A DNA stretch of 54,795 nt from the NCBI GenBank assembly GCA_017407125.1, contig JAFQXE010000001.1, positions 1-54,795 on the forward strand. Reading direction: 5' to 3'. Shown one piece after another: positions 1 to 7,618 of this stretch. Within the stretch, counting starts at the first letter, position 1. Every line of letters starts with the position of its first letter. The notes below the pieces were generated by a model. That model saw nothing but the letters and a program-made list of their open reading frames with translations, was not told where the DNA came from and ran no database searches. The position numbers and the translations under genes are program-made. The DNA is from Thermoguttaceae bacterium (GTDB lineage Bacteria > Planctomycetota > Planctomycetia > Pirellulales > Thermoguttaceae).

Positions 1-24
1 CCCCCCCCCCTCATACTATTTCCG

Positions 25-157
25 CTTGAAAAAACTTCCCTAAAAGGGAGCCAGCTTGCTGGCGACCTAAAGTTTTTTCAAGCCCCCGTAGGCGAGGGAG
101 TCAATCCGCGCTGCCGCGCGAGACGTATTATACCCGATCCCATTGGTCGCTTGCGAA
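25..157. repeat. Composite palindromic repeat at the left edge
   Basis: Positions 25-82 form a hairpin whose ends are a 13-bp inverted repeat (CTTGAAAAAACTT against AAGTTTTTTCAAG) around an inner GCCAGC/GCTGGC stem. It is followed (95-157) by a GC-rich part containing GCGCTGCCGCGC and GGTCGCTTGCG. The same hairpin occurs near 22486-22540 in this orientation and, inverted, near 23991-24047 and 49890-49947. The GC-rich part recurs at 24178-24250, 50063-50132 and 53595-53670. No coding potential is visible. Confidence 0.85.
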
Positions 158-189
158 ATAAGATGGTTTGAAGCAATTGCTTTTTTATT

Positions 190-428
190 TTGAACGCAGA
201 GATCGCAGACTCCTCGCAGAATACGCAGACGGGCTGGGAATGTGGCGACGACGCTAACTACGTTAGCTACGCCACGATTCCCGCCCGATTTTTTAATTAA
301 GCCCGGTTTATTTAATTATTTTAAAAAACGCAAGCGAACATCGTGTCATAGCCCGAGAATCGGGCGTAGATGACACATGGTCGCTTGCTTCTGCGCTCTC
401 TGCGAGTAGTCTGCGTACTCTGCGTTCC
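190..428. repeat. Nested palindromic element with period-9 arms
   Basis: The outer arms (about 192-232 and 388-427) are inverted copies of a roughly 9-bp unit ending in CGCAGA. Inside lie two more hairpins: 235-283 (GGGAAT with ATTCCC, TGGCG with CGCCA) and 330-388, whose stem starts GCAAGCGA and ends TCGCTTGC with inner TGTCAT/ATGACA and GCCCGA/TCGGGC pairs. It resembles a miniature inverted-repeat element. No gene is visible in it. Confidence 0.75.
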
Positions 429-486
429 TTTTCCTTGTTTGTACAACCAAAATCTTTAGAGCGTTTCAGGCGGTATGAGCGCCCTA

Positions 487-515
487 TTGTACCGAACCGG
501 GATTGGCGCTATAAT
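487..515 (+). promoter_or_regulatory. Sigma70-type promoter for the ankyrin cluster
   Basis: TTGTAC (487-492), a 17-nt spacer and a perfect TATAAT (510-515) lie about 60 nt before the ATG at 577. This supports 577, rather than the in-frame ATG at 475 which lies upstream of the -35 box, as the true start. Confidence 0.7.
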
Positions 516-576
516 TCAAGAAAACAAGATAAGAGATCAGTGTTTGTTCTCGCGTATCCGCGCAAAAGGAGATGTT

Positions 577-1659
577 ATGCAAAAGACAAATATTGTAAAA
601 TACGTTTTTATCGCATTAACCGTACTCGTCGTTTGCTTATTAACATTGACGCTAATCGTTCGATTTTATAAAGATTCTGAAGGTAACACCCTCTTGGATA
701 AAGCCATTGAGAATGACTCTTTAATACAGGTTAAATGTCTGGTTGCGCTGGGCGCGGACGTCAAAGCAAAAGACGATTTTGGATTTACAGCCTTGCATTT
801 AGCAGCGTTAAACGGTTCTTTAGAAATAGTTCAATGGCTGGCTGAACATGGCTTGGACGTCAATGCAAAAGACGATACTGGAGAGACAGCTTTGCATTTC
901 GCCTGTATTGATGGCGACCTGGAGCTTGTCAAGTGGCTGGTTGAACAGGGAATAGACGTCAACGCAAAAGACAAATACGGAAAAACCGCTTTGTATGAAG
1001 CCGCGTCGAGAAAAGGTCATCTGGAATTGGTTCAGTACCTGGTTGAACGCGGCGCGGACGTCAATATTGCTGATTGTGAGTTTCCCGTTTTGCATTCTGC
1101 CGCCAAGGGCTGCGATTTGGAGATTGTTCAATGGCTTGTTGAACAGGGATCTGATATCAACGCGAAAGACAAGGACGGAAGAACAGTCTTACATTTGGCT
1201 GCCTACAGCGGTTCTGTCGAGCTAATTCAATGGCTTGTTGAACAGGGAGCGGATATCAATGCAAAAGACAAGGACGGAAGAACCATCTTGCATTTGGTTG
1301 TCTTACATTCGGCTGCCTATAGTGATTCTGTCGAGCTGATCCAATGGCTTGTTGAACAGGGAGCGGATATCAATGCAAAAGACAAATACGGAAGAACCGT
1401 CTTACATTTGGCTGCCTGTAGTGATTATGTCGAGCAGCAAAGGCTAAGAGGATTTAACTATGTCTTACAGTTGGCTGTCTATAGCGATTCTGTCAAGGTA
1501 ATTCAATGGCTCGTTGAACAGGGTTTGGATATCAATGCGAAAGACAACGATGGTGAGACGCCTTTGGATATAGCCATTGCTTCAGGTTTTTGGGGTATAG
1601 ACACAGCTCAGTGTCTCAGAGAGCATGGCGGGAAAAAGTCAAAAGACGATTTGGAATAA
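577..1659 (+). CDS. Membrane-anchored ankyrin-repeat protein
   Basis: A 360-residue protein with a short N-terminus and one hydrophobic helix (about residues 9-28, FIALTVLVVCLLTLTLIV), then about nine ankyrin repeats with the usual TALHLAA and ADVNAKD signatures. The repeats probably face the outside or periplasm and bind protein; the partner is unknown. I chose the ATG at 577 because AGGAG ends 5 nt before it and a promoter sits just upstream; the ATG at 475 lies before the promoter. Two repeats carry in-frame insertions (LHLVVLHSAA near 1293-1318; EQQRLRGFNY near 1432-1461), which look like recombination scars in a homogenised array. It is a diverged duplicate of the gene at 2166. Base composition is more AT-rich than in the metabolic genes. 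Confidence 0.88.
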   Translation: MQKTNIVKYVFIALTVLVVCLLTLTLIVRFYKDSEGNTLLDKAIENDSLIQVKCLVALGADVKAKDDFGFTALHLAALNGSLEIVQWLAEHGLDVNAKDDTGETALHFACIDGDLELVKWLVEQGIDVNAKDKYGKTALYEAASRKGHLELVQYLVERGADVNIADCEFPVLHSAAKGCDLEIVQWLVEQGSDINAKDKDGRTVLHLAAYSGSVELIQWLVEQGADINAKDKDGRTILHLVVLHSAAYSDSVELIQWLVEQGADINAKDKYGRTVLHLAACSDYVEQQRLRGFNYVLQLAVYSDSVKVIQWLVEQGLDINAKDNDGETPLDIAIASGFWGIDTAQCLREHGGKKSKDDLE

Positions 1660-1677
1660 ATCGGAGAAACGCAAAAT

Positions 1678-2136
1678 ATGAAACCGTTATACAAGAACAT
1701 AATTGCAATCGTTATTGGAATCGCGATGTCCCTTGCACCGTTGTATCCGTGTATAGAGTGGGCTGCAGGAGGGGATGGAACGTACCTTCCGTTATTCCTT
1801 ATTTACGGACCCGGAGGAATATTTTGTCCGTTAGCTTTAGTACTATATGCAATGTATATTTTAGCTGTTCGTTACGACAGACGTCTTATATTTGTCGTTC
1901 TTTTTGTTCATTACCTTAGTTTCTATGCGTGTTTGAGAACTTATTGCAGAGATATGATACAATTTGATTTTCTTGTAGATCATTTATTCCGCGCGCCAAC
2001 CTCACTCCAGATGTTTATTGTCCAATGGCTGCCCTTTGTTCTGTTTGCCATTTACAATTTGTTCGCCCTTTATATAGTCTTAAAGATTATTTTCAGTTCC
2101 CTGTTTAAACAAAAATCAGACGTTTCCGCAGATTAG
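1678..2136 (+). CDS. Small polytopic membrane protein, unknown function
   Basis: A 152-residue protein with about four hydrophobic segments (residues about 8-25, 38-62, 68-85, 115-142) and a charged C-terminus (KQKSDVSAD). GGAG about 12 nt before the ATG may serve as ribosome binding site. It lies 18 nt after the first ankyrin gene and 29 nt before the second, so all three are probably cotranscribed from the promoter at 487. I do not recognise a family. Its place between two membrane-anchored ankyrin proteins suggests a shared membrane complex, but nothing in the sequence proves this. Confidence 0.75.
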   Translation: MKPLYKNIIAIVIGIAMSLAPLYPCIEWAAGGDGTYLPLFLIYGPGGIFCPLALVLYAMYILAVRYDRRLIFVVLFVHYLSFYACLRTYCRDMIQFDFLVDHLFRAPTSLQMFIVQWLPFVLFAIYNLFALYIVLKIIFSSLFKQKSDVSAD

Positions 2137-2165
2137 TTTTTCGTATCCGCGCCAAAGGAGATGTT

Positions 2166-2870
2166 ATGCAAAAGATAAATTCCAATATTGCAAAATACGT
2201 TTTTATCGCATTAACCGTTCTCGTCGTTTGCTTTTTAATATTGACGCTTATCGTTCGATTTTATAAAACTCCTCTAGGCGATACTCTCTTGGATTATGCT
2301 ATTTATAATGACTCTTTAATACAGGTTAAATGTCTGGTTGCCTTGGGCGCGGACGTCAAAGCAAAAAACAAAGACGGATATAACGCCTTGCATTATGCCG
2401 CTATAAATAGAAACAGTTCTTTAGAAATAGTTCAATGGCTGTCTGAATATGGATTGGACGTCCATGAAAGAGTCTACGATGGAGGAACAACCTTGCATTT
2501 AGCCGTTGCCAGCTATAATCTGGCGCTTGCTGAATGGCTGGTTAAACAGGGATTGGACGTCAACGCAAAAAATGACAAAGGCGTAACCGTTTTGCATACT
2601 GCCGTCCATGGCGGCGATTTGAAGGTTGTTCAATGGGTGGTTGAACAGGGCGCGGATGTCAATGCGAAAGACAACGATGGAATGACAGTTTTACATTGGG
2701 CTGCCATGAGAGATTCTGTCGAGGTTATTCAATGGCTTGTTGAACAGGGGTTGGATATCAATGCGACAGACAACGATGGTGAGACGCCTTTGGATAAAGC
2801 CATTAATGCAGGTAGTAATAAGTCAGTTCAATGGCTCAGAGAGCATGGCGCGAAAGAGTCGGGACAGTAG
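2166..2870 (+). CDS. Membrane-anchored ankyrin-repeat protein, paralogue
   Basis: A 234-residue paralogue of the gene at 577: the same membrane helix (about residues 11-30), then about six ankyrin repeats ending in the same GETPLD capping repeat. Duplication includes the 5' leader: GTATCCGCG, then AAAGGAG and TTATGCAAAAGA precede or begin both genes, so the start with AAGGAG 6 nt upstream is firm. The arrays differ in number (six against nine), so repeats were lost or gained after duplication. Specific function unknown; by family the repeats bind proteins. Confidence 0.88.
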   Translation: MQKINSNIAKYVFIALTVLVVCFLILTLIVRFYKTPLGDTLLDYAIYNDSLIQVKCLVALGADVKAKNKDGYNALHYAAINRNSSLEIVQWLSEYGLDVHERVYDGGTTLHLAVASYNLALAEWLVKQGLDVNAKNDKGVTVLHTAVHGGDLKVVQWVVEQGADVNAKDNDGMTVLHWAAMRDSVEVIQWLVEQGLDINATDNDGETPLDKAINAGSNKSVQWLREHGAKESGQ

Positions 2871-2900
2871 TACAAAAGGCTGCCGTTGGGCGCTACAAAT

Positions 2901-3046
2901 AACCCCGAAGGGGTTGCATTTCTATAACCGGCGGTTTTCAACCACCGGGGAAAGAAACCGCAATAAAACAAAAAATCGACAAATACCTTTTTTTCTTCCC
3001 CCCCGCGCCAACGGCGCGGGGGGAAAGAAAAAAAGACTGACTCGAT
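2901..3046. repeat. Three-hairpin structured element, copy 1
   Basis: Hairpin A at 2901-2915 (AACCCC-gaa-GGGGTT), hairpin B at 2928-2948 (CCGG-GGTT with AACC-CCGG) and a long hairpin C at 2975-3046 (outer stem ATCGA/TCGAT, inner CTTTTTTTC-type stem, GC-rich tip CCGCGCC/GGCGCGG). The same order of three hairpins with different stem sequences occurs at 14291-14428 and 40549-40682. It may also end transcription of the ankyrin operon. Confidence 0.7.
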
Positions 3047-3065
3047 TAGGAGGGAGCATAGAGGG

Positions 3066-3130
3066 CTGCGCCGCCCGTAGACTAAAGTCGACGGTTATAG
3101 AAATGGCGTCCCCTCCGGGACGCGACTCTG
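3066..3130. repeat. Dispersed double-hairpin repeat
   Basis: CCGT-a-GACT-aa-AGTC-g-ACGG forms one hairpin and GCGTCCC-ctcc-GGGACGC a second. A second copy lies at 42749-42805, where the second hairpin has a partly different stem. The remaining sequence to 3200 shows nothing I recognise. Confidence 0.7.
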
Positions 3131-3202
3131 GTTCTCATCTTGTCTGTTTTTACTTGAATATTTGCGCGCGCCCAAAATTCGAAAAAAAACTTGCCCGTCC
3201 CC

Positions 3203-3231
3203 TTGTACAAAATCTCATTTGGGGTTATAAT
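3203..3231 (+). promoter_or_regulatory. Sigma70-type promoter upstream of the coiled-coil gene
   Basis: TTGTAC (3203-3208), a 17-nt spacer and TATAAT (3226-3231). It would produce a leader of about 170 nt that includes the AGCT-type repeat at 3266-3383 before the ATG at 3410. Confidence 0.65.
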
Positions 3232-3265
3232 TATATATATTAATATGAGTGTATCCCAGGATGAG

Positions 3266-3383
3266 CCGCTAGCTGTTAGCTGCTAGCTATTAGCTTGGGC
3301 GTTCGCAGCTCTAAGTTGATAGCGTTTAAAGCTCGAAGCTGATATTAAAAGCTAGGGGCTAGAGGCTAGCAGCTAGAAGCTGT
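3266..3383. repeat. AGCT-type heptamer palindrome, copy 1
   Basis: The left arm is made of degenerate TAGCTNN heptamers, the right arm of their reverse complement (NNAGCTA), around a 40-50 bp unique centre. Five more copies lie at 15748-15860, 18193-18291, 35285-35402, 44912-45026 and 45344-45461. It would fold as a long hairpin in the leader of the next gene. Confidence 0.8.
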
Positions 3384-3409
3384 CTAATTACTTAACCTTT
3401 GAATTCACA

Positions 3410-5122
3410 ATGAAACGACTACTATATACTACTATCGCGCTGACGCTGTTGGTTTGGCTTGGTTCGACAGGCTTGGCTCAGGAAGCGGAGCAGAAACCGG
3501 ATCAGGCGGCGGAAGCGGCTCAGCCGGCTCAACCGAAGGCTCCGGAAGAGCCGTCGCTGGAAGAGAAACAGCGCATCGTTCACGACCAGTGGAAGCGGCT
3601 GGAAGAGATTCTCCTCCGCATGTCGGAAACGACGGCTCTGACCGACCCCGATAGAGCGGAGTTGATTAAAAAGGTCATTGCTCAGGGCAAGCAGAAGATG
3701 ATCGACCCGCAGTTCCAGACGCTGACCGATCTGCTCAAAGACGGCGAAATCAGCCGCGCCCTGGACAACCAAAAGGATCTCCGCGCCGACCTCAACGACC
3801 TGCTCAAGGTTCTGGAAACGGAAAACCGTATGCGCCGCGTCAAGTCGGAAAAGGAGCGCATCAAGGGGTACATCAAGGATCTGGAAAAGCTCATTGCCGG
3901 TCAGAGGAACTTGCAGAATCAAACCATGAACTCGGACGACGTCCAAAAGTTATCCGGTCAGCAAACCAAACTGTCCGAGATGGCGGAATCCCTCAAACAG
4001 AAAATGGACGCCGACGAAAAAGCCGGTCAGCCGCAAGACTCCCAGAACTCTGAAAAACAGGACGGGGAGAACAAAGAGGGCGAGAACAAAGACGGCGAAA
4101 AGCAAGACGGCGAAAATCAGGACGGTCAGAAGCAAGACGGTCAAAAGCAGGATGGCGAAAAGCAAGACGGTCAAAAACAGGACGGTCAGAAGCAAGACGG
4201 TCAAAAGCAAGACGGTCAGAATCAGCAAGGTCAGAATCAAGAAGGACAGAATCAAGAGGGTCAGAACCAGGAGAATTCCGATTCTCAAAAGGAGGAGACT
4301 CCGCAGGATCGTCTGAAAAAAGCGCAGCAGAAGATGGAAGAGGCGCAGAAGAAGCTCGAACAGGCGCAGAAAGAAGGCGCGGTCGAAAAGCAGGAAGAGG
4401 CGCTGCGAGAGTTGGAAAAGGCGAAGTCGGAGCTGGAAGAGATTCTGCGTCAGCTGCGAGAGGAAGAAGAGAAGCGTAAGCTGGCTCAGCTGGAAGTCCG
4501 GTTTAAGAAGATGCTGGAACTGCAGAAGTCGATTTACGATTCGACGCTCCGTCTGGACGAAAGGCTCAAAAAGAACGACGGGAAAGACGCGGACGGGACT
4601 TTGTCGGTGGAGTCGGTTCGTCTTTCCGGGCGCGAAAACGACGTCTATATGGAAGGAACCAAGGCGCTGCTCTTGTTACAGGAAGACGGAACGGCGGTCG
4701 CCATGACCGAGGCGTTAGCCAGCGCCGTCGAGGACATTGAGGGCGTCATCGAACTGTTTAACAAGGCGAACGTCGGAGTCAGCAACCAGACGCGTCAGGA
4801 AAACATTATCGCGACGCTGGAAGAACTCCTCGATGCGATCAAGCGCGAGCTGAAAGACATGGAGGACAAGGAGCAGCAAAATCAGGACGGGGAATCGCCC
4901 GGCGGCGAGATGATGGAAGCCCTGGTCGACCAGCTGGCGGAACTGAAAATGATCCGCTCCATGCAAATGAGAATCAACAAAACGACTCAGCGATGCCAAA
5001 AGCTCATTACCGGCGCCGCTGCGGAAGACCCGGAAGTTATCAACGTACTCAACGAACTGTCCGTCCGCGAAGAACGGCTGCGGCAGATTCTTCACGATAT
5101 TAGTATTGGAAAGAACAAGTAA
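3410..5122 (+). CDS. Exported coiled-coil protein with Gln/Asp-rich repeat
   Basis: A 570-residue protein with a signal peptide (hydrophobic residues about 5-22, ending GLAQ), then long charged heptad-rich helices (about residues 45-200), a low-complexity tract of DGQKQ/EGQNQ pentapeptides (about 212-290), and further coiled coil (about 300-360 and 455-570). No enzyme motif is visible. It is followed by a TPR-like exported protein whose end matches a type found in planctomycete loci with BatA/BatB-like VWA genes, so a role in an envelope scaffold is possible. There is no Shine-Dalgarno sequence before the ATG; the start rests on the signal peptide. The 15-bp tandem DNA repeat inside the gene (4045-4280) may vary in copy number. 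Confidence 0.8.
   Translation: MKRLLYTTIALTLLVWLGSTGLAQEAEQKPDQAAEAAQPAQPKAPEEPSLEEKQRIVHDQWKRLEEILLRMSETTALTDPDRAELIKKVIAQGKQKMIDPQFQTLTDLLKDGEISRALDNQKDLRADLNDLLKVLETENRMRRVKSEKERIKGYIKDLEKLIAGQRNLQNQTMNSDDVQKLSGQQTKLSEMAESLKQKMDADEKAGQPQDSQNSEKQDGENKEGENKDGEKQDGENQDGQKQDGQKQDGEKQDGQKQDGQKQDGQKQDGQNQQGQNQEGQNQEGQNQENSDSQKEETPQDRLKKAQQKMEEAQKKLEQAQKEGAVEKQEEALRELEKAKSELEEILRQLREEEEKRKLAQLEVRFKKMLELQKSIYDSTLRLDERLKKNDGKDADGTLSVESVRLSGRENDVYMEGTKALLLLQEDGTAVAMTEALASAVEDIEGVIELFNKANVGVSNQTRQENIIATLEELLDAIKRELKDMEDKEQQNQDGESPGGEMMEALVDQLAELKMIRSMQMRINKTTQRCQKLITGAAAEDPEVINVLNELSVREERLRQILHDISIGKNK
4045..4280 (+). repeat. Intragenic 15-bp tandem repeat
   Basis: About 15 imperfect copies of a 15-bp unit close to CAAGACGGTCAAAAG, encoding five-residue units such as DGQKQ, DGEKQ and EGQNQ. 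The period is a multiple of three, so slippage changes length without breaking the frame. Confidence 0.85.
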
Positions 5123-5219
5123 GTGCATAGTAATTAGTGCTTAGTATTAAGCGCTTAGCGCTTAGGATTAAAGGCGCAAAGCGCCTCACTATGCACTATG
5201 CACTAGGCACTATGCACTC
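5122..5219. repeat. Heptamer repeat beginning at a stop codon
   Basis: Degenerate tandem units of GTGCATA/GTGCTTA, then the inverted form GCACTAT/GCACTAG. The array starts at the TAA of the preceding gene and runs almost to the next ATG. The two halves could pair as a hairpin. Confidence 0.75.
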
Positions 5220-5243
5220 CCACTCCCCTCGCAACTTAAAATT

Positions 5244-6266
5244 ATGAAACGCTTATATACAATCGCCGTTATCCTCGTCTCCCTGTCCGGGTTCGCCTTT
5301 GCGGACGCCCTGGATGTGAACAATCTTCCTCCTATCCGCCCTGCTCTGTCGGAGGTGTTCGGTCCGTACGAACAGTGGCTGGCTGGGCTGAAAGTCTCGC
5401 CGGAAGTTCAGAATACGGTCAACCAGTATCGTCAGCAGGTAACACTGGAAATGGACGAGGGGGAGGAGCTGGAAGTTTTGACGTCGATGGTAATCGCCGC
5501 CGATCCGCGGTACGCGCCGCTGTTTGAGGAAAGCGTCTTGTCCCAGCGCGTCTATCCGATGGCGGATTTAACGGCTCTGACCAAGGCGGAGGGGACGCCG
5601 GAATGGCTTGTGAACGTCATGAACCTGCAGGCGGCTCGCCGGTTAGCCAACAACGGCTTGTATGACGACGCGGCGGAACTGCTCAAGGATTTGAAGCTGG
5701 AAAGCTCGCCCTGTCCGGCGACGCTGCTGTTCTATCAAGGGCTGGTTAAGTACCAGTCGTTAGACCAGGAGGCGGCGCTTCCGATTCTCAAACGTCTGGT
5801 CGACATGAACGAGAGTCCCACTCGATATCGGGAGCTGGCTCAGCGAATGATTCTGGACCTGGAAAAGCTGGAACCGAAATCTCTGGACCATATTTCCCGC
5901 CGCATGGGCGACGTCGCCGGGCGGCTGGACAACGGTCGCGCCAACGAGAAAACCGTCGAAATTGAAGACGGCATCGTCAAAGACCTCGACGAGCAGATTA
6001 AAAAGCTGGAAGAACAGCTTCAGCAGATGATGCAGAAACAGCAGTCCGCCAACTCTCAGCCCAAGCCGCCTCAGGGCGAACAGGCGCCCAGCCGCGTAGC
6101 TGGCAAAGGACATGTCGACCGGAAAGACGTCGGTAACGGTTCCGGCTGGGGCGACTTGCCGGAAAAAGAACGCGAGAAAGACCTCCAGCAAATTCAGGAG
6201 AACTTCCCGCCCCATTACCGTGATATCATTGAACAGTACTTTAAACGAATGAGTGAGACGGAGTGA
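5244..6266 (+). CDS. Exported TPR-like protein with coiled coil
   Basis: A 340-residue protein with a signal peptide (residues about 1-20, FAFADA), a helical repeat region (about 110-215, with NNGLYDDAAELLKDL resembling a TPR), a coiled coil (about 245-275, KKLEEQLQQMMQKQQ) and a conserved-looking C-terminus (WGDLPEKERE, then FPPHYRDIIEQYFKRM). From memory, similar endings occur in exported planctomycete and verrucomicrobial proteins near Bat-type VWA genes; this is recall, not a search result. Same strand as the preceding coiled-coil gene, with repeat DNA between, so probably cotranscribed. No clear ribosome binding site. Confidence 0.75.
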   Translation: MKRLYTIAVILVSLSGFAFADALDVNNLPPIRPALSEVFGPYEQWLAGLKVSPEVQNTVNQYRQQVTLEMDEGEELEVLTSMVIAADPRYAPLFEESVLSQRVYPMADLTALTKAEGTPEWLVNVMNLQAARRLANNGLYDDAAELLKDLKLESSPCPATLLFYQGLVKYQSLDQEAALPILKRLVDMNESPTRYRELAQRMILDLEKLEPKSLDHISRRMGDVAGRLDNGRANEKTVEIEDGIVKDLDEQIKKLEEQLQQMMQKQQSANSQPKPPQGEQAPSRVAGKGHVDRKDVGNGSGWGDLPEKEREKDLQQIQENFPPHYRDIIEQYFKRMSETE

Positions 6267-6360
6267 GTAGGCAGTAGGCAGTAGGGAGTAGGCAGTAGAA
6301 TGGAAGGCGGTAATGGAGCGACCAACGGGAGCGGAATTACGCAGTTCGCCGACAGGCGAA
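6267..6360. repeat. Heptamer repeat plus dispersed mosaic repeat
   Basis: Positions 6267-6299 are tandem GTAGGCA-type heptamers. Positions 6300-6360 are a mosaic unit (GGCGGTAATGGAGCGACC..., GTTCGCC-gaca-GGCGAAC hairpin) that recurs at 26809-26868, 30241-30308, 47515-47577 and, inverted, at 9905-9945 and 10040-10066. The repeat contains an in-frame ATG at 6300, which is not the real start of the next gene. Confidence 0.8.
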
Positions 6361-6392
6361 CCTACAAGTCAAGAGCAATAGTTAATATAGCT

Positions 6393-7604
6393 ATGAAAAA
6401 ATATATCCTTTTAGTATTGGCGTTTATCTCGCTTCTCAGCGCATCGGCGCAGGCGGCGGACTATCAGTTTACTCTTAAAGACGGAACAAACGTAACAGGC
6501 GTTCCGCAGAGTGTGTCGGCGGAGTCTGTAACGGTGCAAAGCGCCGGGGAGTCGAAAACGCTGGCTCTGTCGGACGTCGCGTCGATTGCCGTTTCCGGCG
6601 AGGCGGCTGACAGCGAAGAGCCGAAGATTCAGGTTGAACTGTCCGACGGGTCGACGCTGATGGTAAAAGACGTCCTGCTTTCAGACGGTCAGGCGACACT
6701 GGATTTCGACGGCGCGAAAGTTACGGTTCAGGAATCGCAGGTGGTCAGCATTCGGTTCAATTCTGAAAAGGCGATGGACGACCAATGGTCGGAGATGGTC
6801 AAGACGGAAACGCGAGACGATTTGCTCATCGTCGAAAAGGACGGCAAGCTGCGATACCATCGCGGGCATATTGAGGGGATTACCGCTGAGAAAGTCCCGT
6901 TTGTTCTGGACGGGTCGTCGCTTCCGGTGTCTCGCGCCAAGGCGTTTGGCGTCCGTCTCGTTCGGGCGTTTGCCGCGCCGACGGGGGCGGAGATGGCTGT
7001 CGGGAAAACGTCTGCCGGGTCTGCTTGGTCGATTGCGTCTTTGGATGTAACAGACGGAACGCTCAGCGTCGTTTCCCGGCTGGGTCAGAAAATCGCCGTT
7101 GGGACAGGCGCAAACGAGATTCGTTCGATAACCTTTTCCGTCGAGCCGGAGTTTTATCTCAGCGACATGAAACTGGAATCCTGGACGTGGTCGCCGTTCG
7201 TTTCCGCGCCAGGAATGCCGGAAACCATGCTGCGCCAGTTCAATCAGCCGCATTTCAACGAAGGAATCGACGGCGCGGATTTGAAGTCGTGCGGGCAGAC
7301 GTTTTCCAAGGGCGTTTGCGTTCGCAGTAAAACGGACATGACGTTTCGTCTGTCACAGAATTTCTCTCGCTTGACGGCGCAGATGGGCATCGACGATTCC
7401 GTTCGCCCCAAGGGGTCGGTGGAAGTGGAAATATTTGCTGACGACCAGTCCGTATTCAAAGCGACGGTTTCCGGGCAAGACCCGATTAAGGAATTGGACG
7501 TTCCGCTGACGGGCGCGAAACGGGTTCGCGTCGTTGTCGATTTTGGCGCGGGCGCGTCTGTCGGAGACGTTTTGATTATCGGGGCGCCCCGACTGTGGGA
7601 GTAA
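6393..7604 (+). CDS. Exported protein with C-terminal NPCBM-like domain
   Basis: A 403-residue protein. After a signal peptide (about residues 1-21, ending AQAA) come two short beta-rich units of the kind YQFTLKDGTNVTG and VELSDGSTLMVKD, which resemble small SH3-like barrels found in exported planctomycete proteins, and a C-terminal region (about 285-403) like NPCBM carbohydrate-binding modules (GQTFSKGVCVRSKTDMTFRL; VEVEIFADDQSVF; RVRVVVDFGA). It probably binds a glycan at the surface. I chose ATG 6393 because the upstream in-frame ATG (6300) lies in a dispersed repeat and would hide the signal peptide. The next gene follows directly, suggesting an operon with the glycosyltransferase. Confidence 0.8.
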   Translation: MKKYILLVLAFISLLSASAQAADYQFTLKDGTNVTGVPQSVSAESVTVQSAGESKTLALSDVASIAVSGEAADSEEPKIQVELSDGSTLMVKDVLLSDGQATLDFDGAKVTVQESQVVSIRFNSEKAMDDQWSEMVKTETRDDLLIVEKDGKLRYHRGHIEGITAEKVPFVLDGSSLPVSRAKAFGVRLVRAFAAPTGAEMAVGKTSAGSAWSIASLDVTDGTLSVVSRLGQKIAVGTGANEIRSITFSVEPEFYLSDMKLESWTWSPFVSAPGMPETMLRQFNQPHFNEGIDGADLKSCGQTFSKGVCVRSKTDMTFRLSQNFSRLTAQMGIDDSVRPKGSVEVEIFADDQSVFKATVSGQDPIKELDVPLTGAKRVRVVVDFGAGASVGDVLIIGAPRLWE

Positions 7605-7618
7605 GCGAGTTTTTGGCA

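Noticed and set aside
475..576. N-terminal extension of the first ankyrin protein from the ATG at 475
   Set aside because: The promoter boxes lie at 487-515, inside the extension, and the second ankyrin gene starts at the position equivalent to 577 with the same ribosome binding site.
5122..5219. CRISPR-like array
   Set aside because: The unit is 7 bp with no unique spacers; none of the tandem arrays has the 25-40 bp repeat/spacer pattern, and no cas gene is present.
6300..6392. Start of the NPCBM-like gene at ATG 6300
   Set aside because: The ATG is part of a dispersed repeat (the same GGAAGGCGGTAATGGAGCG string recurs elsewhere) and the signal peptide starts at 6393.
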